Shown: positions 15,505 to 22,875 of the stretch, one piece after another
Layout: each line of letters opens with the position of its first letter
Numbering within the stretch: position 1 is the first letter of the stretch
Assembly (NCBI GenBank): GCA_927405585.1
Contig: CAKMJS010000003.1
Span: forward strand, 61,910-125,909
Direction: 5' to 3'
DNA length: 64,000 nt
From: an uncultured Desulfosporosinus sp.
GTDB taxonomy: Bacteria; Bacillota; Desulfitobacteriia; Desulfitobacteriales; Desulfitobacteriaceae
Notes under the pieces: model-generated
What the model saw: the letters and a program-made list of their open reading frames with translations, nothing else
The model's database searches: none
Told to the model about the DNA's origin: nothing
Translations under genes and position numbers: made by a program

Positions 15505-16533
15505 ATGAGTATAAAATTCATTAAGCGAATTCCAACAGCAGATGAAATTATCGATCAGATTCCTATGCCAAAGCACATCGAAGAGATTAAACTCAAGAGA
15601 GATCGTGAGATCAGGGATATCTTTGAAGACAAAGATGATCGATTTATTCTTATAATAGGTCCATGCTCAGCAGATAATGAGGATTCAGTTTGCGAGTATA
15701 TTGAGAAACTCGCTGGAGTTCAAGAAAAAGTAAAAGATTCACTATTGATTATTCCAAGAATCTACACCAATAAACCACGAACAACAGGTGAAGGGTATAA
15801 GGGCATGGCGCATCAACCGGACCCTAGCAAAGAACCCGATTTATTTGAAGGCATAAAAGCCATCCGGAAGATGCATTTAAGGTCATTATGCGAATTTTAC
15901 ATGCCTGCTGCCGATGAAATGCTCTATCCGGAAAACTATACTTATCTCTCAGATGTACTGGGATATATTGCCATTGGGGCTCGTTCTGTCGAAAATCAGC
16001 AACACAGACTAACTGTTAGTGGTGTCGACACACCCGTTGGCATGAAAAACCCGACTAGTGGTGACTTGACAGTTATGTTAAACTCGATCATAGCTGCTCA
16101 GCAAGGGCATACTTTTATCTATAATGGCTGGGAAATCGAAACAACAGGCAATCCTCTTACCCATGCAATTTTAAGAGGTGCAGTAGATCCCTATGGTAGA
16201 AATATCCCTAATTATCATTATGAGGACTTAATACGCATTGCTAAAGAGTATGAAAAACTTCAACTATCGAATCCGTCGATGATTGTCGATACGAACCATG
16301 CCAATTCTATGAAGTGTTATGCTGAACAGCCCAGAATCGCAAGGGAAGTGTTAATGAGTAGGAAATATGACTCGTTGCTTAAAAAAATGATCAAAGGTTT
16401 GATGATTGAAAGCTATCTATTAGAAGGAAGGCAGGGCATAGGAGAGAATATTTATGGAAAATCAATCACGGACGCGTGTCTTGGCTGGGAGAGTACGGAG
16501 AAATTGATTTATAACATTGGAGAAAATTTATAA
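15505..16533 (+). CDS. 3-deoxy-7-phosphoheptulonate (DAHP) synthase, class I
   Basis: 342 residues; ATG at 15505 follows AAGGAG. It condenses phosphoenolpyruvate with erythrose 4-phosphate in the first step of the shikimate pathway. It is of the AroF/G/H type: FILIIGPCSADNEDSVCEYIEKL, PRIYTNKPRTTGEGYKGMAHQPD, the KNPTSGDLTVMLNSI loop, GWEIETTGNPLTHAILRG, VDTNHANSMK and GLMIESYLLEGRQ. These include the metal-binding Cys, His, Glu and Asp set. There is no chorismate mutase or ACT domain, so any feedback site is in the basic N-terminus. It stands alone, without aromatic-pathway neighbours. I see no T-box in the 200 bases upstream. Confidence 0.92.
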   Translation: MSIKFIKRIPTADEIIDQIPMPKHIEEIKLKRDREIRDIFEDKDDRFILIIGPCSADNEDSVCEYIEKLAGVQEKVKDSLLIIPRIYTNKPRTTGEGYKGMAHQPDPSKEPDLFEGIKAIRKMHLRSLCEFYMPAADEMLYPENYTYLSDVLGYIAIGARSVENQQHRLTVSGVDTPVGMKNPTSGDLTVMLNSIIAAQQGHTFIYNGWEIETTGNPLTHAILRGAVDPYGRNIPNYHYEDLIRIAKEYEKLQLSNPSMIVDTNHANSMKCYAEQPRIAREVLMSRKYDSLLKKMIKGLMIESYLLEGRQGIGENIYGKSITDACLGWESTEKLIYNIGENL

Positions 16534-16564
16534 AAATTATGTATAAATTACAATTGCTATTTCT

Positions 16565-16579
16565 TTAAAATTATTATAG
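16565..16579 (+). promoter_or_regulatory. PerR-box-like site before rubrerythrin
   Basis: TTAAAATTATTATAG matches the PerR consensus TTATAATnATTATAA at 12 of the 14 defined positions. It lies 44 bases before the rubrerythrin start. PerR control of rubrerythrins is established in Clostridium, so peroxide-responsive derepression is likely. No perR gene is in the window. Confidence 0.5.
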
Positions 16580-16622
16580 AATAACTCCATAAGGAATTAA
16601 TATTTTTAGGAGGAGTTATTTT

Positions 16623-17168
16623 ATGAAAAAATTTATATGTTCAGTCTGTGGTTATGCTTTTGTGGGGAATGAAGCACCAGCAGAGTGTCCACATTGTAAG
16701 TCTTCAAGTGACAAATTTATGGAGAAAAGCGATGGCATCATGCAGTGGGCAGATCAACACGAAATCGGGGTTGCGGAGGGTGTCGATGCAGAAATACTAG
16801 AAGGCCTCAGAGCGAACTTTATGGGTGAGTGCACTGAAGTAGGAATGTATTTAGCCATGAGCCGTCAAGCGGACCGAGAAGGATTTCCCGAGATTGCAGC
16901 GGCGTACAAGCGGATAGCTTTTGAAGAAGCGGAACATGCCGCAAAGTTCGCGGAATTGCTGGGCGACGTTGTCTGCGCAGATACCAAGACGAACTTAGAG
17001 TTAAGGGTGGAAGCAGAATTTGGCGCATGTCAGGGTAAAAAAGATATTGCCACAAAAGCTAAGCAGTTAAACTATGATGCAATCCATGATACCGTTCATG
17101 AGATGTGTAAGGATGAAGCTAGGCATGGAGCAGCCTTTAAGGGCCTGCTGGACAGATACTTCAAATAA
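16623..17168 (+). CDS. Reverse rubrerythrin
   Basis: 181 residues with the domain order swapped relative to classical rubrerythrin: a rubredoxin-like iron site first (C6, C9, C22, C25 in CSVCGY...CPHC), then a ferritin-like di-iron domain with [34 protein letters not shown] and [15 protein letters not shown] supplying the Glu and His ligands. Reverse rubrerythrins reduce hydrogen peroxide and oxygen with NADH-derived electrons in Clostridia. TAGGAGGAG sits just before the ATG. A PerR-like box lies upstream and a strong terminator downstream, so this is a single-gene stress unit. Confidence 0.92.
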   Translation: MKKFICSVCGYAFVGNEAPAECPHCKSSSDKFMEKSDGIMQWADQHEIGVAEGVDAEILEGLRANFMGECTEVGMYLAMSRQADREGFPEIAAAYKRIAFEEAEHAAKFAELLGDVVCADTKTNLELRVEAEFGACQGKKDIATKAKQLNYDAIHDTVHEMCKDEARHGAAFKGLLDRYFK

Positions 17169-17182
17169 AAAGAATTCAGAGA

Positions 17183-17224
17183 AGAGCGATTCCAATAAAA
17201 CCGTTGGAATCGCTCTCTTATTTT
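17183..17224 (+). terminator. Rubrerythrin terminator
   Basis: AGAGCGATTCCAA (17183-17195) pairs perfectly with TTGGAATCGCTCT (17204-17216) and is followed by CTTATTTTG. It lies 15 bases after the stop codon. Confidence 0.8.
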
Positions 17225-17307
17225 GTTGATGCATAAAAATATAAAGATTTGGACTGTGTTTCCGCTTAAAAGCGAAAACACATAGTGGAACTCGTATAAA
17301 AACTAAT

Positions 17308-17336
17308 TTGACAAGCTAATATAATTGCAGTAAACT
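17308..17336 (+). promoter_or_regulatory. Promoter of the riboswitch-controlled ATPase gene
   Basis: TTGACA (17308-17313), a 17-base spacer and TAAACT (17331-17336). A perfect TATAAT at 17336-17341 is present but is 22 bases from the -35 box, so which hexamer is used is uncertain. Either would start transcription within or next to the 5' edge of the riboswitch. Confidence 0.5.
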
Positions 17337-17343
17337 ATAATAA

Positions 17344-17471
17344 GTTAAGAGGGAGTAGTTGAATTACAAAGGCAACATACCCGGTAGGGAAACCTACCTG
17401 ACTTTGTAAACCGTGAAGGTGACGAGACTTTTAACATAGCCAATTGTTGGCTGTGTTAGGAGTCTTTTTTT
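17344..17471 (+). promoter_or_regulatory. yybP-ykoY manganese riboswitch with terminator platform
   Basis: The aptamer carries the family hallmarks in order: GGGAGTAG at 17351-17358, an internal hairpin GGTAGGGAAACCTACC (17383-17398), CTGACTTTGTAAACCGTGAAG, and GGTGACGAGACTT closing the fold near 17431. The last strand continues into a terminator, in which AGACT..AACATAGCCAA pairs with TTGGCTGTGTT..AGTCT, then a T run at 17464-17471. In this class Mn2+ binding stabilises the aptamer and prevents termination, switching on export. The ATPase gene starts 168 bases downstream. Confidence 0.85.
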
Positions 17472-17639
17472 ATACTTTCTAACCGCTCCCTGCTGGCGAT
17501 CTCTTCCATAGCGATGGTCTAATCTCAATCACTCAGGTTCGAGTCATGACCAGCGAATTAGTAAAGAGAGGGTGTTTAGTAAATAATAGAAAGCAAACCG
17601 AAACAGTTAGCAAAGTGAAATTAAAGGAGGAAACTACCC

Positions 17640-20324
17640 GTGGATTTTTTTCAAAAAACTGCACAAGAAGTCATCGATGATTTAGAAAGTAATGAAGAAC
17701 AGGGATTATCAACTTCTGAAGTTGAAGCAAGAGTTCTGCGGTATGGGAGAAATGTTTTTACTCCCAAAGAGAAGGAAAGTATTTTTGTCAAGATATTTGA
17801 AAGTCTCAAAGAACCGTTGATCGTGATTCTTCTGATTTCAGCGTTGATATCCCTCGCAATGGGTCATTTAGCGGATGGCATAGGAATCTTTGTTGCGGTC
17901 TTAATTGCCACGTCGATTGCCATCATTCAAGAGGGTAAATCGGATAAAGCCTTCGAAGCCTTATCTCAAATGAGTGAAGACGTTCATGTTAAAGTAGTAC
18001 GAGATAGCAATATTGTCTATATATCCCAGAGTGACCTAACCATAGGAGATATTATTCATTTGGAAACGGGAGATAAAGTTCCTGCTGACGCTAGAGTAGT
18101 TCACTCCTCAAGTCTTGGAATCGACGAATCGATGCTGACAGGAGAAGCGGATGCTGCTTCCAAAAGTTCTGCGAAAATTGAGAGAGAAAACTGTCCCCTT
18201 GCTGAACGAAAAAATATGCTTTATTCCGGGACTATGGTGCTTGAAGGTCGAGTAATTGCCATTGTCACGTCCATTGGTGACGAGACTGAAATGGGTAAAA
18301 TTGCGACTGAACTTAAAGAAGAAATAACATCTCAAACACCACTTCAACAAAAATTATCGGATCTTGGAAAAAGAATTTCCATCATCGGTTCAATAGCGGC
18401 AGCAGGAATCTTTCTGTTCGAATTGTTCAATATGTACAGACATGGAATTCTTGTTTTGGATAATATCAGTGTTGCTCTGCCAGGCATAAAGGATGCTTTT
18501 GTTACTTCCGTAGCCTTGATCGTTGCGGCAGTACCTGAAGGATTGCCAACGATGGTGGCCATTACCCTTGCTTTTAATATGCAGAAAATGGCTAAGAATA
18601 ATGCCTTAGTTCGTAAACTGATTGCCTGTGAAACCATAGGCTCTGTGAATGTTGTATGTTCTGATAAAACAGGGACTTTGACTGAAAACAGGATGACAGT
18701 GGTAGATGTTTGGTGCGATGGAAAAGACGTTCCGGTCGAAAAGGTACCCTGTGAGATCATGCTTCAGAATTTTTGCTTAAACTCAACTGCCGATATTTCG
18801 AAAAAAGATGGTGCCTACGAATTCTTAGGAAATCCGACCGAATGCTCGCTGCTGGTCTGTGCAGATAAGAATAATATAAACTATCTGCATTACCGCAAAG
18901 AGTTCAGTGAGCCTGTAGCTGATTACAATTTCACTTCGGCCAGAAAGATGATGTCGACAGCTTATCAAAGAGATAATGGCTTTAGACTGTATACGAAGGG
19001 CTCCCCTGAAAAAGTCTTAAATATTTGTAACCGGATTCTCTATAATGGAACAGTAATTCCGATGACTCCAGACCATAAAAAGGCCATCGAAGAAAGTATC
19101 ACAAAACTTCAGGATAAAGCCAGAAGGGTCTTAGGGTTCGCTTATAATGATTTTACGGATGAGCCTCAATGGGAAGATATCTATAACGTGGAAAAAGATC
19201 TTATCTACACAGGCTTTATAGGTATCGAAGATCCCCTGCGTTCAGACGTAAAACAAGCTATTGATCACTGTCGACAAGCTGGAATAACCGTCAAAATATT
19301 AACGGGCGATAACATTAATACGGCAAGAGCTATCGCCAATCAACTCGGAATTGTGAAAGAGGATTCATTAGTCCTTGAAGTCACGGATATCGATGAAATG
19401 AGTGATCAAGAACTTAAGAGTAAGCTCGATAAAATCGTGGTCATAGCCCGTTCAAATCCGACTGCTAAAATGAGAGTTGTCAAACTCTTGAAGGAAAACA
19501 ATAACTCAGTGGTAGTCACGGGGGATGGGATTAATGATGCTCCCGCCTTGAAAGCTGCGGATGTTGGAGTTGCTATGGGGATCGCGGGAACGGAAGTCTC
19601 CAAGGAAGCCGCTGATATCGTTTTATTAGATGACTCTTTCTCCACCATAGTTCAAGCTATTAAGTGGGGACGAGGTATTTATGAAAACTTTCAACGTTTT
19701 ATCCAGTTTCAGCTTACCGTGAATGTTGTCGCGTTTGTCACGGTTATCTTGGCAGAACTTCTTGGGTTTAGAATGCCCTTTACGACCCTACAGCTGTTAT
19801 GGGTGAATATTATCATGGATGGACCGCCTGCCTTAACCTTGGGTCTAGAACCCCCAAGAGAGCACTTGCTTGAGAAACAGCCTATCAGAAGAAATGCTTC
19901 CATCGTTACGAAGGACATGCTGTTCAAAATTTTGAGTAATGGTTTATTTATTGTTGCTGCTTTACTGATGCTTATGGAAACACAGGCACTCGGTGGTACA
20001 GAGGCCCAACAATCGACGATTGTGTTTACTTCGTTTGTCTTGTTCCAATTATGGAATGCCTTTAACAGTCGAGAGTTTGGCGTAACGAGTATTTTCCCCA
20101 ATCTCCTTAGAAATAAAACCATGGTAGGGGTCGTGTTCTTGACCTTCCTCGTTCAAATCTTAGTCACACAGTTTGGTGGGCAAGTCTTTAAAACAGTTCC
20201 GCTGGAAATGGATATCTGGTTTAAGATTATTGGCTTCACATTTAGTGTTGTGATTTTTAGTGAATTGTTAAAGCTTCTGATGAGACCTTTTCAAAAGAAA
20301 GCTTCTAAGGCTAAACAGGCTTAA
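17640..20324 (+). CDS. P-type cation ATPase (Ca2+/Mn2+ exporter type)
   Basis: 894 residues of the P2-type Ca2+ ATPase layout: N-terminal cation-ATPase domain, TGES-like actuator (DESMLTGEADAASK), transport helix AAVPEGLPTMVAITLAF, phosphorylation site D342 in CSDKTGTLTENRMT, nucleotide-binding domain with KGSPEKVL, TGDNINTARAIA, hinge VVTGDGINDAPALKAADVG, and six C-terminal helices including LLWVNIIMDGPPALTLGLEPP. It pumps divalent cations out of the cytoplasm. The manganese riboswitch upstream argues that Mn2+ is a physiological substrate or signal, as for Lactococcus YoaB. It starts at GTG behind AAAGGAGG. It is a single-gene unit with a terminator at 20358. Confidence 0.92.
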   Translation: MDFFQKTAQEVIDDLESNEEQGLSTSEVEARVLRYGRNVFTPKEKESIFVKIFESLKEPLIVILLISALISLAMGHLADGIGIFVAVLIATSIAIIQEGKSDKAFEALSQMSEDVHVKVVRDSNIVYISQSDLTIGDIIHLETGDKVPADARVVHSSSLGIDESMLTGEADAASKSSAKIERENCPLAERKNMLYSGTMVLEGRVIAIVTSIGDETEMGKIATELKEEITSQTPLQQKLSDLGKRISIIGSIAAAGIFLFELFNMYRHGILVLDNISVALPGIKDAFVTSVALIVAAVPEGLPTMVAITLAFNMQKMAKNNALVRKLIACETIGSVNVVCSDKTGTLTENRMTVVDVWCDGKDVPVEKVPCEIMLQNFCLNSTADISKKDGAYEFLGNPTECSLLVCADKNNINYLHYRKEFSEPVADYNFTSARKMMSTAYQRDNGFRLYTKGSPEKVLNICNRILYNGTVIPMTPDHKKAIEESITKLQDKARRVLGFAYNDFTDEPQWEDIYNVEKDLIYTGFIGIEDPLRSDVKQAIDHCRQAGITVKILTGDNINTARAIANQLGIVKEDSLVLEVTDIDEMSDQELKSKLDKIVVIARSNPTAKMRVVKLLKENNNSVVVTGDGINDAPALKAADVGVAMGIAGTEVSKEAADIVLLDDSFSTIVQAIKWGRGIYENFQRFIQFQLTVNVVAFVTVILAELLGFRMPFTTLQLLWVNIIMDGPPALTLGLEPPREHLLEKQPIRRNASIVTKDMLFKILSNGLFIVAALLMLMETQALGGTEAQQSTIVFTSFVLFQLWNAFNSREFGVTSIFPNLLRNKTMVGVVFLTFLVQILVTQFGGQVFKTVPLEMDIWFKIIGFTFSVVIFSELLKLLMRPFQKKASKAKQA

Positions 20325-20357
20325 ACACTCTCCTATGAGTTATACCAATACAAGAAG

Positions 20358-20400
20358 GCAAGGCTTAGGGATCACTTCCCTAAGCCTTGCTTAATTTCTG
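20358..20400 (+). terminator. ATPase gene terminator
   Basis: GCAAGGCTTAGGGA (20358-20371) pairs with TCCCTAAGCCTTGC (20377-20390) and is followed by TTAATTTC. Confidence 0.8.
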
Positions 20401-20434
20401 TTTGATTTATGTCATATTTAGTGAAAGAATTATG

Positions 20435-20465
20435 TTGACCCTCACACAGTGTGAGGGTTTAGAAT
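20435..20465 (+). promoter_or_regulatory. MerR-type promoter with 19-bp spacer and perfect operator
   Basis: TTGACC (-35, 20435-20440) and TAGAAT (-10, 20460-20465) are 19 bases apart. The spacer is filled by a perfect 10+1+10 palindrome ACCCTCACAC-A-GTGTGAGGGT (20438-20458). A long spacer with the dyad between the hexamers is the signature of promoters that MerR-family regulators activate by twisting DNA, here in front of the regulator's own gene. Confidence 0.8.
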
Positions 20466-20506
20466 AAAATTGCAATCCGGATTGCGAATCCAAAAGAGGA
20501 GGTATA

Positions 20507-21325
20507 ATGTTTAAGATTGGTGATTTCTCAAGGCTCACGAGAGTTTCCATTAGGATGCTAAGACACTACGATGAAATCGGGCTTTTTAAACCGCAACTTA
20601 TTGATAATTTCACAGGGTATCGTTTCTATTCTGCGGATCAGATTCCACGCCTCAACCGCGTTCTTGTCTTGAAGGAGATGGGATTTTCGCTTTCTGGAAT
20701 ATCAGGAATTATGGAAAGAGAATGGGATCCACAACTACTGCTCATACTTTTGCAAAAAAGAAAGTCTGAAATTTCAGAGACGATTGAAAAAGAAAATGAA
20801 AAGCTATTAAGGGTTGAAACCTTAATCAGATTTATTGGTAAGGAGGATTCAAACATGAACTATGAAATTGCATTGAAAAGTATACCAGCTTGTATGGTGG
20901 TTTCGTTAAGAGATATTATTCCTGCATACAATGCTGAAGGAAGACTATGGGGAGAACTACAAGAATTTGCAGATAAGAATGGTCTTAAGTGTTCAGCTAC
21001 TAGTTATGCAATATATCACGACCCAGGATACAAGGAAAGTGATGTGGATGTTGAAGTAACCATGTGTGTCAACGTGGCGGTTGCTGATTCAGAAAGGATA
21101 AAGCTGAGAGAGCTCGAAGCCGTTCAAGAAATGGCGGTCGTGATGCATCAGGGCCCATTCGAACAACTCACTGGAGCATATCATGCACTGGGTGTATGGA
21201 TGGCTTCAAATAATTATGAAATGAGTGGGCCCACGAGGGCGATCTATCATAAAGGTCCTTGGTGCGAATCCAACCCAGAGAACTACCTGACGGAACTACA
21301 AGCTCCTGTCTGCAAAAAGAAGTGA
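20507..21325 (+). CDS. MerR family regulator with GyrI-like effector domain
   Basis: 272 residues. The N-terminus is a MerR winged HTH (FKIGDFSRLTRVSIRMLRHYDEIGLFKP..DNFTGYRFYSADQ), then a dimerisation helix (about 75-105), then a GyrI/BmrR-type effector-binding domain (from YEIALKSIPACMVVSLRD to AIYHKGPWCESNPENYLTELQAPV). Proteins of this build respond to hydrophobic cations and other drugs and activate transport genes. No transporter follows: the gene is flanked by terminators on both sides, so its visible target is its own promoter. The start ATG follows AGAGGAGG. Confidence 0.88.
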   Translation: MFKIGDFSRLTRVSIRMLRHYDEIGLFKPQLIDNFTGYRFYSADQIPRLNRVLVLKEMGFSLSGISGIMEREWDPQLLLILLQKRKSEISETIEKENEKLLRVETLIRFIGKEDSNMNYEIALKSIPACMVVSLRDIIPAYNAEGRLWGELQEFADKNGLKCSATSYAIYHDPGYKESDVDVEVTMCVNVAVADSERIKLRELEAVQEMAVVMHQGPFEQLTGAYHALGVWMASNNYEMSGPTRAIYHKGPWCESNPENYLTELQAPVCKKK

Positions 21326-21336
21326 AATTGGTCGAG

Positions 21337-21378
21337 AAAAGAGTGGGTGTGCTTGTATTAGAGTACACCCACTCTTTT
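21337..21378 (+). terminator. Bidirectional terminator after the MerR gene
   Basis: AAAAGAGTGGGTGT (21337-21350) pairs perfectly with ACACCCACTCTTTT (21365-21378). The A and T ends allow termination from both sides. Confidence 0.8.
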
Positions 21379-21477
21379 AACAGTTCAAGGGTCTGAAAAG
21401 GCGATTAGTTATTCTGGATTTTGAGATTGGTTATGACACAAACAACTCTAGTAATGTCTTGCAGCAGGTTGTATGGC

Positions 21478-21846
21478 TTAGGCATTCCGAGGAATTGCTT
21501 TTCGAATATTATAGCCGCGTTCCCCGTATGGTTGAAGCTGCTCTAGCCATTTTTCTTTAAGCTTTCTTAAGCCATCTTTAGCATCAAAATATCCTTCTTC
21601 TGGGATTTCTAAGATTTCTAACACTTGAATAACAAAGGCCTCTGCTCCAAATTCTGTCCATTCATTCTGAAGGAGTTTGTTTTGGTAAGATCCCATGTCT
21701 AGTGTAAATCGCTTGCCATTGATTGTCTTGAGATTCGGGGTGCTTTCGAGTAAGATTTTTTCATTTTTAGTGTTTTTGATCTGATAGACTCCTGCCTCAA
21801 TTTTGGTCTCTTTATATTGCTGTTTTAGTTCTTGTTTACGATCCAT
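21478..21846 (-). CDS. Nested start: stand-alone GIY-YIG-like protein
   Basis: Inside the DUF2087 fusion, AAGGAGGAG followed by six bases and ATG (21846) is the best ribosome binding site of the locus. Translation from it gives a 122-residue protein, MDRKQELKQQYKETKIEAGV and onward, equal to the whole GIY-YIG domain. Stand-alone proteins of this size and sequence type exist in Firmicutes. Both products may be made from one message, or the fusion may be a recent loss of the upstream stop. This is an inference from the site alone. Confidence 0.5.
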   Translation of the reverse strand: MDRKQELKQQYKETKIEAGVYQIKNTKNEKILLESTPNLKTINGKRFTLDMGSYQNKLLQNEWTEFGAEAFVIQVLEILEIPEEGYFDAKDGLRKLKEKWLEQLQPYGERGYNIRKAIPRNA

Positions 21847-22626
21847 AGTTGTCTCCTCCTTGTGTTCAGAATCATTTCTTAGCCAATATTTACTTCCCTC
21901 TGGGGTTCGATCGAGAAAACCGTATTCGATTAAATACCGTCTGAGGGTTGCGAAATCGTGATATACAAGTTTCAAGATCTGATTGATTTCTTTTTCAGTA
22001 TAGATCTGTCCACCAAGAAACCGTTTAGCGATTTCTTGCAAGACAACTAGCTTGTTCTTTTCCTTGATTGAGAAGGTCTTTAACGGTCCTTCTGTGCCTT
22101 CTGGAAAGAGCGTCTTTAATAATCTTACACTAGCTTCCTGGGTAACCTTATAACGGTCATCCACCATCTTGGCTGTTTTGGGAGGAGCTAGATAGGTTGA
22201 TTCATGTTTGTTCTTTTCTTTGAGGAGTTCCATCATCACTAAGTATACTTTAGCTTGACGTTCTTTCTCCTTTAAGGCAAAGCGGTGATTGCGAATCGTA
22301 GACGCACTGCCGATACCCAGTTCCTTTTGTACGTCTCCATCACTTTTTCCCAGGTGGAAAAGTTTGATAAGGCGGGTCTGATGTTCGGTAAGACCGGTTA
22401 TTTTTTTGTCCAATTGAGTTAGATAATCAAACACCGATTGATGAACTTTATCAATGTGGAGGCGCATATAGCGTTCCGCTTCATAGAGAACCCCTTCCAC
22501 GGGATAGACAAGCCCTTTCTCAATTTTTTCCCCACACAGTAGGCAGACAAAATGATCATTTTCTTGGACATAGCCACATTTGAGGTCGTCAAATGAAGCA
22601 GACCAAAAAAGCTCTGAAATATTCAA
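21478..22626 (-). CDS. DUF2087 regulator fused to a GIY-YIG domain
   Basis: 382 residues in three parts. Residues about 1-60 carry a zinc-ribbon-like CGYV..FVCLLCGEKI. About 75-130 is a LuxR-type HTH (GLTEHQTRLIKLFHLGKSDGDVQKELGI..STIRNHRFAL). About 150-255 is DUF2087 (FSIKEKNKLVVLQEIAKRFL..YTEKEINQIL..YHDFATLRRYLIEYGFLDRTPEGSKYWL). The last 120 residues form a GIY-YIG-like nuclease domain (GVYQIKNTKNEKILLESTPNLK). DUF2087 is usually C-terminal to an HTH in regulators. The start TTG at 22626 has AAGGATG 11 bases upstream. A perfect ribosome binding site before Met261 suggests that the GIY-YIG part is also made separately. Confidence 0.75.
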   Translation of the reverse strand: MNISELFWSASFDDLKCGYVQENDHFVCLLCGEKIEKGLVYPVEGVLYEAERYMRLHIDKVHQSVFDYLTQLDKKITGLTEHQTRLIKLFHLGKSDGDVQKELGIGSASTIRNHRFALKEKERQAKVYLVMMELLKEKNKHESTYLAPPKTAKMVDDRYKVTQEASVRLLKTLFPEGTEGPLKTFSIKEKNKLVVLQEIAKRFLGGQIYTEKEINQILKLVYHDFATLRRYLIEYGFLDRTPEGSKYWLRNDSEHKEETTMDRKQELKQQYKETKIEAGVYQIKNTKNEKILLESTPNLKTINGKRFTLDMGSYQNKLLQNEWTEFGAEAFVIQVLEILEIPEEGYFDAKDGLRKLKEKWLEQLQPYGERGYNIRKAIPRNA

Positions 22627-22875
22627 AATGCAAACACATCCTTGTAATGTTTAATAATATATAGACATTGTACATTAACATCTAGTAAATATCAATAATA
22701 CTTCAGTTGAAATTCTATAGGTGGATTCAATGCATGCTAACTACGTCTAAAATGTGAAGAAGTTTGTATGGAAAGAAGTTGGTATTGGCAGAAGAGTTCA
22801 TATAAGTTATAGTTATAGTTCTAAGAATAATAAGTATTTCAATTGTTCAATTATTTCTACTTCATGGAGGATAGT

